Shown here: piece after piece, positions 20,858 to 31,689 of the stretch
Position numbering within the stretch: the first letter of the stretch is position 1
Layout of the letters: every line of letters starts with the position of its first letter
Source: Filosporella fistucella
Taxonomy: Eukaryota > Ascomycota > Leotiomycetes > Helotiales
DNA length: 64,000 nt
Assembly: GCA_030077755.1 (NCBI GenBank)
Contig: JAQJZZ010000002.1
Location: 124,001 to 188,000, forward strand
Direction: 5' to 3'
The notes under the pieces: generated by a model
The model's database searches: none
What the model was told of the DNA's origin: nothing
Seen by the model: the letters and a program-made list of their open reading frames with translations, nothing else
Translations under genes and position numbers: made by a program

Positions 20858-22488
20858 GAGCCAGTCTATGGTTAGATTAAGCCAGGGTGATTGATAGATG
20901 TAGAGAATGATTGACTTGATGAAATTCCAAGCCAGTCTACTGACCTTTTAAAACATCCATTCATATTATCAGAATTTTTGTGTGGCGGAAGTGTCTGGCC
21001 AATCAGTCTACAAGTAGTCTATTGACAGAATTTGCTAAACATTCGCCGCTCATATGAAATGAATTTGCTCAGGCAGCATGTATGTTTGGTATCTCTGTAC
21101 ATTTGAAATACTCCAGGGTCAACTTTGACTAAAACATGAGATGTCAACGTCTGGAGCATTCCTCGCAATGAAAAATCCTGAAGAGAAATCTTGGACGTCT
21201 TTACTGTGAGTATTTTGGTAAGGTTTACCCAACCAAGAAGCTTCATGCCTGAGTTTGCAAGATAGTATTGCTGTGTTTGTGAATCAGGATCCTGGGACAA
21301 CGAATATTCGTAACAAAAACATCGTCCAATAGTACCATACATGTGACCAAAGGGGAAGCGTGGTATGCCTAGCCGCGGGTCCTCCATACCAGCGGGCCCT
21401 AGTACGGCTTGTCTGGTCAAGGACTTTCTCGGTCTATGGACCGAGCACCACCGATCCCTGAATCATAATCCATTCTTCAACAAAATTGCGGGGTAGCTTC
21501 TGATCTCCGGAGTAAGATTTGGGGGAAGGAGACGCTTGTAGCTTCGTTCCCTTCATTCACGACTTCGTGTAGTGACGAGCAATATACCGAAAACGAGCTT
21601 GAAATTTGGTCTATAACAAGAGAAAATAGGAATTCATCTATCCAGCGTGTACGAAAACCTGTGATATCCAAGCTTCCCTGGAGTTGGGGAGCTTTTAATA
21701 ACCAAAAGAGCTCCAAAAGTGATGTTTTGGTTGAGATAAGCTTCAATGACGATAAAACGGAACAAATCGAGTGGGGTGGAATGTTTCAAATACAAAGCGA
21801 TCGTGGCATTGGATCAGCCTGGAAACAGATGAGTGCATCAGATGACAGGAATGGCATTCTGTGCATATCGCAGGCTGATAGAACCATCAGCAGTGGGACG
21901 GCAAACCAATGAGAGGGGAGTAAATGGCAATATCAGATTGTTAAGTCAAGTGGCATGATTGATGAAGCTTGAGCTTTGATAACTGGGAAAGACTCTGATT
22001 GAAGGATATATTGCAGTTCCAATCCGTTCCGGCTTCCGGTAAGCTAGTGAAGCATCTACTCTGGCATCCCATATATTCAGGGTTGAGAAAGATGACAAAA
22101 GTCACCGCCTGGTGGGGGCACATATACACCTGTAGTGATGGTACCATGCATGGCGGCACATTTCCTAGAATGGCGGCCGACCTGCTGTTTCCAGCGAGTG
22201 TACTTGGAATGGATATGGCATTGGAGGAATCGCGAAGCTGATAGATTCAACCCCCTCACTTTCCGGGGAGATGAAACAAGAAACAATATAATTCCAGTGG
22301 AATACCAGAAGGTGAGCAGATGTTAGGACATGCTTTTAGAACCCAATGCGAGGAGACGCACATGACACCAGGCTCACACCGTCTTGCGCTTTGAGAGTAA
22401 TACGAATCCATGCCACCATCAAAGTGGACTTGATGTTGGAATAGTTTTCATAACGGCAAGAAGTGTCGTTGGTTGACCCACTTGTCGT
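20858..22488. other. Intergenic region with possible gene debris
   Basis: About 1.6 kb. On the + strand at about 21613-21912 a frame reads through a PWSWGAF stretch followed by a coherent acidic/polar segment; WSW motifs of this kind recall the C-terminal side of HET incompatibility domains, but the rest of such a domain is absent. No complete gene can be built here. Confidence 0.3.
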
Positions 22489-23045
22489 CTATCTCATTGC
22501 CGCCGTTTCCAATGCGGAGGATGTCCTTCCGCTCTCGATTGAGATGGAACGAGGCCTCCGTCCTTTTGAACGGCTCAAAGTATCATCATGGTGACCGAAA
22601 CCTGGTAACGATGCGGAAAGAACATGTGTTGTGGATCTCCATGTCGTATTGGATGTAAGATGTGGCTGCAGTTTGAAAGATTCCAGTGCTTCGAAAGGTC
22701 TGCTGTTTGAGCCAAGCACCACTGAGCGAGCCAAGTTGCTGGGACTCGGCCAGGCATTCCGAGGGATGTTTGATGCAGGTACCTGTTGAACTCGGATATC
22801 CTGAATTGGCAAAGCAAACCTAGAGGAAACTTTTGTAGACTGCTGAATCGGGAACATTGTAGGGATAGATTCTGATTGAAGTGCCTGAAGAAGCACCCCA
22901 GTCAGTTAAAGAACGATTCTCTGCACCATTTCTCCGGTTGAATAGCACAATATCACTCAATTGATACTGCTTGCAGCTCTGGCTTGGATCCCTGCAGTAT
23001 AGCTTCCTGCAACACACCATACCCGGCGTTTGGCTTATCTCTCAT
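22489..23045 (-). CDS. Possible small two-exon hypothetical protein
   Basis: On the minus strand, exon 23045-22968 (26 codons from ATG) and exon 22884-22489 (132 codons including TAG) join in frame across an 83-nt intron. The intron has a GTATCA donor, an ACTGAC branch-like site about 16 nt before the end, and a TTCTTCAG acceptor. The 157-aa product is rich in S, P, Q and R, with LQSESIPTMFPIQQS after the junction and RSKGRRPRSISIESGR near the C-terminus; it would be mostly disordered and possibly nuclear. No family is recognised. Support is only the clean splice and frame; it may be chance. It lies upstream of the beta-mannosidase gene, in the opposite orientation. Confidence 0.3.
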
Positions 23046-23835
23046 TGCTGTGGGATTTTGGCAGGATATATTGACTATTAATTGAAGATTGAGTAGATGT
23101 TTGCTTGAGGATTTGTAATTGCTGATGAGATCATGAAAGGGACAATCAAGGCAGACAAGTACTGCACAGTAGAACGGCGGCTTCCGAAACATAAAAATTA
23201 CCCCACCTAAGGTACTGAGGGAACAACGACAACGACGTACACAACTGTAAACGACCCAGAAATGAAAATACACAGTCAGCCTACATACCTGACGGAGTAA
23301 TTCTGTTCTACCTGCATACCCCTACGCAACTCCATGCGGCGTAAGACGAGAAATCAGCCATTGATGTCTGCCCACACACTCTCTCCCTAGTCGGTCTCAT
23401 TCCTCCTCAGCAGCGCCGCATCAGATCAACCAAGCCATCTGCTTGGCTATTCAAATCCACTGCTACTACTTCCCTACTTACTCACAACTACTACTGTCCC
23501 ACCATGCGCCCACCGCCTCCTCCGAAGTATACCCTGCATATCCCACTCTAAATATCCTCCGCCCTGGGTCTTATGTGACTATGTCGATAACAATGGCCTG
23601 GCGCTGTCAACAACGGGATCAAGTCCCCGCTGCTAGAAACATACCCCCTTCTCGAGGACCTCCGTTAGCTCACCTGCTGGCAGATACAAATCCGAAGTAT
23701 TATTCGCGGCAACTGGCATCCATGACCGTTGAGGTGGTTTGAAACTTCCTTGTGATCCTACAGGCGCATCACCTGCATTCAACATCCAATCCACAGTCTC
23801 CCTACGCACTACCGAGGACTCTGTATCCAGCTCTC

Positions 23836-23844
23836 TATATATAT
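23836..23844 (+). promoter_or_regulatory. TATA-like element of the beta-mannosidase gene
   Basis: TATATATAT at 23836-23844 lies about 65 bp before the ATG at 23909. An in-frame ATG at 23849 is only 5 nt beyond this element, so it is unlikely to be inside the mRNA; this favours the start at 23909. The rest of 23046-23835 shows no gene. Confidence 0.4.
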
Positions 23845-23908
23845 CGACATGCGTACCGAACATCCCTTCTCTTCGAATCCTCATTCCGACCATACTTCAA
23901 CATCCAAA

Positions 23909-26525
23909 ATGTCTAAGCATACCATCATACCGATTGACAAGAAGTGGACGTTTAAGCAAGCAGACAACAAGGACTCCAAGTTTCTTCCTGTTGCTCAATT
24001 CCCAACCAATGTCCACCTCGACCTGATTGCAAACAATATAATTCCAGATCCTTTCATTGGAAAAAATGAGAATGACGTACAATGGATTGGAGAGGTACCG
24101 TGGGTATACAAGACAACATTCTCCTCTCCGGTCCTCTCGAATGAGGAGCGAGGAAGCATCAAAGCTGTTCTAGCTTTTGATGGACTAGACACATACGCAA
24201 CGGTTGTTCTCAACGGCAAAGAGATTTTAAAAACAGAAAGCATGTTCATACCAGAAAGAGTTGACGTGACTACACATCTGAGAAAAGACGGAGAGAACGA
24301 ATTGGAAATCACATTTGAGAGCGCATATTTGAAGGGTTGTGCTATTGTGGAGAAATACCCAGATCACCACTGGGGATGTTGGAACGGAGATACTTCTCGA
24401 TTGGCTGTTCGAAAAGCACAGTATCATTGGGTATGAGGCTCTTCCTTGTTATATGGGAGGGTACTGACTATGACAGGGATGGGATTGGGGACCAACTTTG
24501 ATGACTTGTGGTCCATGGCGGCCTATTAACCTTGAGATCTTTTCCTCGCGCCTCTCAGATTTGTACTTCACTAGCAATGTTGACAAATCTCTCAAGTCAG
24601 CTGAACTTGTCGCAAAAGCTGATGTTGAGGGCTCAGCATCCGAAGTCAAATTTATTGTCTCTCTAGATGGAAACGAGGTTGCAACCAAAACGGTGAAAAC
24701 TTCTAGTGGCCATGCAACGCACAAATTTGAATTCTCAGATCCTGCACTTTGGTTCCCAATTCGATATGGCAAGCAACCTTTGTACACACTTACAGCTACG
24801 CTTCTTGAAAGCGGATCTGAAATTGATACACAAACCAAGAGATTTGGCTTGAGGAGAGCCGAACTCATCCAACGATCGATGCCCGAGCAGCCGGGAACCA
24901 CATTCTTTTTCCAAATCAACAATATTCCTATCTTCTGTGGAGGTAGTGACTGGATTCCAGCTGATAACTTTATTCCACGAATCAGCAAAGAGAAGTATTA
25001 TGATTGGGTCAAATTGGTAGCAGACGGAAATCAGTTCATGATTCGGGTTTGGGGTGGCGGTATCTTTGAAGAGCAGGCATTTTACGATGCTTGTGATGAG
25101 CTTGGTATTCTTGTGTGGCAAGATTTCATGTTTGGTTGTGGAAATTATCCGGGCTTCCCGGAATTTTTGGCACTGGTGAAGACAGAAGCTGAGGAGAATG
25201 TCAAACTTCTCAGACATCACCCTTCTATTGTTATCTGGGCTGGAAACAACGAGGATTATCAATACCAAGAATCTGAAGGTCTTACTTATGATGTCGACAA
25301 CAAAGACTCAGAGAGTTGGTTGAAGACCAATTTCCCTGCAAGATATATTTACGAAAAGATTCTTGTCGACGCTTGTCAGGATTTGGTGCCAGATACTTAC
25401 TATCACTTTGGAAGCCCATACGGTGGTAAGAACACAACCGATCCTACCATCGGAGATCTTCACCAATGGAATGTGTGGCATGGAACTCAAGAGAAATATC
25501 AAAATTTCGACAAGCTTGTGGGACGATTCGTCTCTGAGTTTGGTATGGAGGCTTTCCCAAATATCAAGACCATCGAGGCATTCCTTCCTCTTGGCAAGGA
25601 TGATCCAGATCGTTTTGCTCAATCTTCAACTGTGGACTTCCACAACAAGGCCGATGGCCACGAGCGACGTATTGCTCTTTACCTCGTTGAGAATTTCCGC
25701 TACGCACCCGATCCCCTAGAACAATTTATTTACTCCACCCAGCTCATGCAAGCCGAATGTCTTGCAAGTGCTTACCGTTTGTGGAAGAGACAGTGGAAAG
25801 GCCCCGGAAAGGAGTACTGTGGTGGTGCTTTAGTCTGGCAGATCAATGATTGTTGGCCAGTCACATCCTGGGCGATTGTCGATTATTATCTTCGCCCAAA
25901 ACATGCTTTCTTCACAGTCAAGCGCGAAATGGCGCCGATCTCCCTTGGTGTAACCCGAACTGAGCACTCGATCCCTAAAGATAAGCACACTCGTGCATAC
26001 ATTGAGAAAAAGACCAAGATCGAGATTTGGGGTTCGAATTTGACACTGGAAGACATTACTGCCGACGTTGTCGTAAAGGCATTCGATGTCATCACCGGAA
26101 AGGAGACATACTCCAAGACAGTCAAGTCAGGCTTCCTCCTACCTGAAAACCGCAGCACAGAAATCATCGATTTCGATGTCCCAGTTAAGCATGTCAACTC
26201 CGGCGAAGAAGGCCGAACAGTGGTTGCTGCCTACCTGTACACAGATGGAAAGCAAATCGCCAGGTACATCAACTGGCCTGAACCACTCAAATACGTACAC
26301 CTCCAGAAACCAAAACATCTCACGGCAGAGATGTCAAAAGATGGAAAGAGTGTAGAGATAAGTGCCGAGGTACCTGTCAAGGGTGTAGCACTGGAATGTG
26401 AGGATGGGGATGTGCAGTTTGAAGACAATCTGGTGGATATTGTTCCAGGTGAGGTGGTAGTTATCAAAGTCAAGGGAGCGAGCAAGGCGACGGCGCTTGG
26501 GGTGAGATATCTGGGAATGATTTAG
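23909..26525 (+). CDS. mndB: Beta-mannosidase, GH2 family, intracellular type B
   Basis: Two exons, 23909-24430 and 24477-26525, split by a 46-nt intron (GTATGA donor, GACAG acceptor), give 856 aa, close to fungal MndB length. GH2 beta-mannosidases release beta-1,4-linked mannose from the non-reducing end of manno-oligosaccharides. No signal peptide is seen (MSKHTIIPIDKKW), which fits the cytosolic B type that works on imported oligomers. Order of parts: jelly-roll sugar-binding domain (FDGLDTYATVVLNGKE, HHWGCWNGDTSR), Ig-like domain, then the barrel with RVWGGGIFEEQAFYDACDE, WAGNNEDYQ carrying the acid/base Glu433, and SEFGMEAFP carrying the nucleophile Glu528. A C-terminal beta domain follows. 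Intron removal restores YHWGWDWGPTL, a family signature. The neighbouring xylitol dehydrogenase also serves plant-polymer sugars, but the two are not adjacent. Confidence 0.93.
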
Positions 26526-27090
26526 ATTGCGCCGTTGATGAGGGTGGTACGTTTCACGGTTATTGGGCAGATGTGGTGAAAAATCGAAATGTAAAGTCAC
26601 GAATGATTATGATGGTTGAATTGGGAATGGCAATAATGTAGCTGGAGTTTTATTTCAATCTTAGTATTCGGGTTGTATTCTTCTAATATCTGCTTCTCGT
26701 CTTGAATATCCACGGTGATCTGATCTGGTACCCATCTCATGGGATACAATGGGCTGAGATCTGGTTCTGAGAGTAGGTATATGATTCTGACCCTTATATA
26801 CCTAGTCGGAGATACTCTGAACCATAGCAGCTTGAGGCCTATATGAGAGTAATGAGACAGTGAGGAAAACTACCAAATTTCTAGGCTTCACATACAGCTT
26901 CAAGCCGAAGATTTTGTCTTTACACTGTTAAGACAATTGACATTTTCACATTCAATATTCTCAACCAGTTCATCATAAGAATTTCATACATTCAATACTT
27001 GGGTATTTTCTTTTCCATCACTAGCCTAAACTGAAAGGACATTTCTCTACATTCTCCACCGTGAGAGTATCATGAGACGATCATATAACA
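26526..27090. other. Convergent intergenic region
   Basis: Between the converging beta-mannosidase and ROK1 genes. It should contain both 3' UTRs. No gene or structured element is seen. Confidence 0.4.
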
Positions 27091-27132
27091 ACTCACTCAC
27101 TCACTCACTCACACTCACTCACACTCACTCAT
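27091..27132. repeat. (ACTC)n microsatellite running into the ROK1 stop codon
   Basis: ACTC repeats with occasional AC slippage run from 27091 to about 27132. Read on the minus strand they are GTGA/GAGT repeats that begin at the ROK1 stop codon (TGA, 27127-27125), so the repeat occupies the start of the 3' UTR and overlaps the last codons. Confidence 0.6.
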
Positions 27133-29278
27133 CAATACCACCCCACTCTCCCTCTCCCTCCACCCCAACACCTCTCTTCTCAACACCTCCCCCCTCCATC
27201 TCTGCTTTCGCCCTCCTCTTACTCCCTAAAATAGCACCTTTTCTATTATTCTCCAATTTCCTCTCATACCCACTCTTAGTCGAAATCTGCATTTTCCCCT
27301 TCCCTTTTTTCCCGTCCTTTTCACCCAATCCACCTCTCCGTTCTTGTACACCGTACATTTTCAATTTCTTCTTGTCTTCTTTACTTGGTTTGGGAAGGGC
27401 ATCTAGTAGCCATTTCTGCATCGCCATTTCACCTGGTGCTTTACCGGCTTGTTTCTCGCTCGCGGCGATGATATTGGCTATATTTTTGACATAGGGGATG
27501 TCTTCTTTGGTGTAAAATGTTACAGCTACGCCGCCGTCTCTACCGCCTCTTCCTGTTCGTCCTACACGATGGATATAGGCTGCTCCTGAATTAGGGACGT
27601 CGTAGTTTACCACGCCGTTTACACCGCGGAAATCAACGCCGCGGGAGAGAATGTCAGTGGTGATCAAGACCCAGATATCGCCGTTGCGGAACCGAGACAT
27701 GGTGTGTGACCGTACTGAATCTGATAGGTCTGAATGAAGGACTGCGATGCGAGAAGAGCCACCTGCTTCAGCAGGGATGTCGTAGAGGAGCTCGGAGTGG
27801 AGGGCTATAGCTCGAGGAATGGTTTGGGTGAAGACTAAGAAAGGAGGACGAAGGGATGTGCTAGATTGAGAGGTTGGGTGGAGGAGTTGTCGAAGGGCGA
27901 GGAGCTTGCCGGATTCTGTGGCAGCGTAGGTGAGGCGATGGGTAATGTTTGGGATGGCTGAGTCTTTGAGCCCAACTACGAGGCGAATGAGAGGCGAAGG
28001 GGGTAGATCGAGTTTTGAACAGCGTGCTGAGATGGTTTGAGACGTGAGGGTTTCAATGTTGGAGCCCATTGTCGCAGACCACAGAGTTACCCGTAGCTGA
28101 GGATTGATGCAGGAATTCCAGATCCCCAATGTTTGGTCTCTGAAAAGTGCATCGAGTAGAACATCTGCTTCATCCAGTACCAAGGTTTGAACTGTTGGCA
28201 GTGGCTCATGCTTCTCTGGATCGCTGGTTGATAGTGCACTGAGTAGTAATCCAGGAGTGCTGACCAAGATATCAGCTCTTGATACTGGTTGAGTAGCTCT
28301 CTTTTTTGCTGGAACTTCTGTTTCCTCTTCCGATTCCTCTTCGCTTGAGCTCTCCTGCTCTACTGAATTATCTCCACCAGTGATCCTCATGCCTTTCTTC
28401 ATACCAACGATCTTGACCCCCGTCCCAATGCTCAGCTTCTTTGCTTCATTCACAATTTGGCTCGCCAGTTCCTTCGTAGGTGCAATTACAATAGCTTCCA
28501 AGCTGTGCTCTTTCTTGTCACTTGACTTTCTCCTCCTCTGCATAATTTGGTCCACAATGGGTACCAAGAATGCTAATGTCTTTCCGCTCCCTGTAGGTGC
28601 CACAGCGAGCAAATCGACATGACCAGCAGAACCTCCAAGCTCCTCTTCTGAATTTTGTAATGCTGTGTCTGGCTTCAAAAGAAGAGGTAAGGTCCCCATC
28701 TGTACTTCGGTTGGAATTTTATACCCTTGCTCTGCCAAATTGTCTGCCATCCGACTGGAAATACCGTACGTGGTCCGCAAATCATTGAAAGCTACTAGCG
28801 GCTGTGGAAATAGCTGTTTAAACTCTTCCTTGATTGGCTTCTTAACGACCTTTGCTTTCTTTGACTTCTTGACCTTTTTCTCTTGCGACTTTCCCGAAGG
28901 AAGCAGTGTGACTTTCAATCGGTGGGACTTAAGTATTTGTCGACATTCTCCTTCGTCTAGCAAATTCGGTGTTGCGGCTGGAGCCTCCTTCGACTGCACG
29001 CTCTTTGTCTCATTATCTTCTGAAGATTTCTGCTTTGGTTTTGGAGCCGTAGCAGTTGGCGCAAAGAAGTTCACGTCCTCCTCGACATCATCTCTCTGCT
29101 CCTCTACCTTCTCTCCCCCGCGTTTCCTCTTCGTTCCTCTGGATCCTGGTATCGCATCGTGGTAGAGTTGTGGGTTCGCAGCAATTCCCGCAGATGGCAA
29201 TTTCGAAGGCGCATCCTTCCCAACTACCGATTTGTTGGATTGTTTTGTCGACCTCGACAAGAGCTTGAGAATATCCAT
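27125..29278 (-). CDS. ROK1: DEAD-box ATP-dependent RNA helicase Rok1 (DDX52)
   Basis: A single exon encodes 717 aa from ATG 29278 to TGA 27125. Rok1 is a nucleolar helicase needed for 18S rRNA maturation in the small-subunit processome, where it acts with Rrp5 and releases snR30. The N-terminal MDILKLLSRST matches the Rok1 start closely. Motifs in order: GYKIPTEVQ (Q motif), APTGSGKT (motif I, about residue 235), APTKELASQ, STPGLLL, LDEADVLLD (motif II), SATMGS (III), VLITTDILSRGVDF (V) and HRVGRTGRGGR (VI). Between the Ia and Ib regions there is an acidic, serine-rich insertion (EQESSSEEESEEETE). The C-terminus is basic and then glycine-rich. The stop is embedded in a microsatellite. The gene is divergent from the S/T-rich gene starting at 29530, with about 250 bp between them. 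Confidence 0.93.
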   Translation of the reverse strand: MDILKLLSRSTKQSNKSVVGKDAPSKLPSAGIAANPQLYHDAIPGSRGTKRKRGGEKVEEQRDDVEEDVNFFAPTATAPKPKQKSSEDNETKSVQSKEAPAATPNLLDEGECRQILKSHRLKVTLLPSGKSQEKKVKKSKKAKVVKKPIKEEFKQLFPQPLVAFNDLRTTYGISSRMADNLAEQGYKIPTEVQMGTLPLLLKPDTALQNSEEELGGSAGHVDLLAVAPTGSGKTLAFLVPIVDQIMQRRRKSSDKKEHSLEAIVIAPTKELASQIVNEAKKLSIGTGVKIVGMKKGMRITGGDNSVEQESSSEEESEEETEVPAKKRATQPVSRADILVSTPGLLLSALSTSDPEKHEPLPTVQTLVLDEADVLLDALFRDQTLGIWNSCINPQLRVTLWSATMGSNIETLTSQTISARCSKLDLPPSPLIRLVVGLKDSAIPNITHRLTYAATESGKLLALRQLLHPTSQSSTSLRPPFLVFTQTIPRAIALHSELLYDIPAEAGGSSRIAVLHSDLSDSVRSHTMSRFRNGDIWVLITTDILSRGVDFRGVNGVVNYDVPNSGAAYIHRVGRTGRGGRDGGVAVTFYTKEDIPYVKNIANIIAASEKQAGKAPGEMAMQKWLLDALPKPSKEDKKKLKMYGVQERRGGLGEKDGKKGKGKMQISTKSGYERKLENNRKGAILGSKRRAKAEMEGGGVEKRGVGVEGEGEWGGIDE

Positions 29279-29529
29279 GGTTGGTTATGTTGCGGCTTCA
29301 AGATGCAAATTTACTTTGAGAAAATGTCAGGTCGGCAGAATTTAATTATGTTCACCGCCTTAGCGATTGTTGCTCTTAGCCCGTTTCGGGTGGATATCAG
29401 GGTTCCCCTCTTGGCTTCGTCCATTAGGTGCTAGATATGCCTCGATGTCTTCTCTTGTTCTTTTGTAAATCTTGTAAACCTTTATTCTATGAACCTTTCT
29501 TGTATATACATCCAGATTGATCTCAATCA

Positions 29530-30060
29530 ATGTCTCAAACAACCACAAGTCAGCTTATGGTCTCTCTCCGTCCTCCACGACCTCTGTCTACCAGTTTCAC
29601 CTCATCATGTACACCAGTGACCATTTCAGACTTCACTGGGTGTCTCTCTACCCCTCTTTGTCCGGCCAGCCCTGATACTGATACCGTGGTTGGCACTTCT
29701 TGGACTCTCGATTCTCCAGGTATTCCAATTCTTATTTGTACCAACGCGACATCTGGCACCGCCACAAGCACAAGCTCAAGCACAAGCAGTGGCGTTTCTT
29801 CTCTGAGCGTGACCAGTTCAGGGACGTTGGTATCAGGAATTTCCCCCACCGGAATCGTGACAGTATCTCTTCAGCACACTCCACTCCCATCGAGTACCAG
29901 CACGAGTACCTCCGCTGCAAGTATCAGCTCATCGTCGGGAACTTCACCTACCCCCAGTACAAATAATGCAGAGAATCATGCACACTTTTCCTCGGGCCTT
30001 CTAGAACTCGTGCTTGTTGCATGGCTCGGATTCTTTGCCATCTTTTCTGGATTTCGTTGA
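29530..30060 (+). CDS. Ser/Thr-rich protein with GPI-signal-like tail
   Basis: A 176-aa frame from ATG 29530 to TGA 30058-30060. Residues 70-150 are almost entirely S, T, G and P, as in O-glycosylated cell-wall proteins. The last 20 residues form a hydrophobic tail (LLELVLVAWLGFFAIF) after a polar stretch, as in GPI attachment signals. Four cysteines lie within residues 27-44 and one near residue 70. The N-terminus (MSQTTTSQLMVSL) is not a convincing signal peptide, so a 5' exon may be missing; a hydrophobic MFTALAIVAL stretch is coded upstream at about 29350, but no clean splice joins it. GWT1 in the same window makes the anchor this class needs; that link is generic. No family is recognised. 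Confidence 0.5.
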   Translation: MSQTTTSQLMVSLRPPRPLSTSFTSSCTPVTISDFTGCLSTPLCPASPDTDTVVGTSWTLDSPGIPILICTNATSGTATSTSSSTSSGVSSLSVTSSGTLVSGISPTGIVTVSLQHTPLPSSTSTSTSAASISSSSGTSPTPSTNNAENHAHFSSGLLELVLVAWLGFFAIFSGFR

Positions 30061-30561
30061 GCCTCCACTCTGATGACATGCGACCTGAAGCTCGACATGA
30101 ACCTCGTATTTCCTTACTCTACCTGGTTTCTAGGTGGCATGACGAGAACATTTTCCGTCAGCTGTTGGGTCTGATTCTCACCACACACTTTCTCCGGGTA
30201 ATTGACAAATTCAACAGCGACGGCCACTCATTTGTACCACCACATTGTCAACATGTCAGGTCTGGAGTTTCTTTTTCTGTTTATCCTCCCAACTCAATCC
30301 CTGGATGTCAATATCACGTGTAGCCCGGGTTGTAGCGGGCTTTGAGATTGGGGAGCTTGATTGGAGCGGATAATTCTGGATAAATGCAAATAGTGACATA
30401 GCTCTGGCGGGGTCATCATCGTGGGGGCAAGTGTGCCGAACGCTATCAAGAAAGAAATATCGGTCAAGACTTTCCTTCGCTGGAAAACTCTTCTAATTCA
30501 AGCAAATATTTAAATCTGAAGAGGATCTACTACGTTTGTCAATAGTATCAAATCTTCAATC
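30061..30561 (+). promoter_or_regulatory. Xylitol dehydrogenase upstream region with CreA-like sites
   Basis: No gene-like frame. GCGGGG at 30407-30412 and GTGGGG at 30421-30426 both fit the CreA/Mig1 consensus SYGGRG and lie 136-155 bp before the ATG at 30562. A CACGTG lies at about 30315-30320. Paired CreA sites this close suggest glucose repression, as is known for pentose-catabolic genes. Confidence 0.4.
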
Positions 30562-31689
30562 ATGTCAGAAACAAAAACCGAAAGCGTAGCTTATACCTAC
30601 CCCACTTTACTATGTAATAGCTAACAGCTTCATCAGAACCTCTCTTTCGTTCTCAACAAACCACTCTCCCTAGCCTTTGAGGAGAGACCAAAGCCTACAA
30701 TTCAATCACCCCACGATGTCTTGATCGCAATTAACTATACCGGAATCTGCGGCAGCGATGTCCATTACTGGCAACATGGTGGAATTGGTTCCTTTATCGT
30801 TAAGGATCCCATGGTTCTCGGCCACGAATCAGCAGGCACAATTGTTGAAATAGGCTCAGCTGTGAAAACGCTGAAGGTCGGAGACAGAATCGCTTTGGAG
30901 CCAGGAACTCCCTGCAGACGCTGCACACCATGTCTTGCTGGACACTACAATCTCTGCCCTGATATGCAATTCGCTGCAACCCCTCCTTATGATGGCACAT
31001 TAGCTGGATTCTATACATCTGCTGAGGACTTTTGCTACAAGCTGCCTGATCATGTTTCACTGCAGGAAGGTGCTCTAATTGAGCCCCTTGCTGTCGCTGT
31101 TCATATTGTCAAGCAAGCCGAGATCAAACCAGGTCAATCTGTTGTCGTAATGGGTGCTGGACCTGTTGGCCTTCTATGCTGCGCCGTCGCAAAGGCATAC
31201 GGAGCATCAACAGTGGTTTCAGTTGACATTCAGCCTGCTCGTCTCGAGTTTGCCAAATCTTATGCTGCTACACACATATTCACACCAGAGCGAGTTGCAG
31301 CTGAGGAGAATGCTGCCAGATTATTGAAAGAAGCAGGCCTTGGAGAGGGAGCAGATGCTGTAATTGATGCTTCAGGTGCCGAGCCATCCATTCAAGCCTC
31401 TCTTCATGTTGTACGAAGGGGTGGTGTTTATGTTCAAGGTGGAATGGGCAAGTCAGATATCAACTTCCCAATCATGGCTTTGTGTATCAAGGAAGTGACC
31501 GCAAAAGGAAGTTTCCGATACGGAAGTGGGGATTATAAGCTTGCTGTAGAGCTTGTCTCTACTGGAAAGGTGGATGTCAAGAAACTGATCACTGGCGAGG
31601 TTGCATTTAAGGATGCCGAGAAAGCGTTTGAGGAGGCCAAAGGAGGAAAGGGAATCAAGGTTTTGATCAAGGGTCCCAATGAGAAATGA
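30562..31689 (+). CDS. xdhA: NAD-dependent xylitol dehydrogenase (D-xylulose reductase)
   Basis: Exon 30562-30585 (8 codons) and exon 30637-31689 joined over a 51-nt intron (GTAGCT donor, GCTAAC branch) encode 358 aa, a normal length. The enzyme oxidises xylitol to D-xylulose with NAD+ in the pentose catabolic pathway. It is a zinc medium-chain dehydrogenase: catalytic zinc ligands Cys46 (GICGSDVHYW) and His71-Glu72 (GHESAG), and a structural zinc formed by Cys101, Cys104, Cys107 and Cys115. The Rossmann motif GAGPVG is followed by an acidic residue in VSVDIQPAR, which indicates NAD rather than NADP. The short first exon is supported because the joined N-terminus reads NLSFVLNKP, standard for the family. 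L-arabinitol or sorbitol dehydrogenase are close alternatives. CreA-like sites lie just upstream. Confidence 0.9.
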
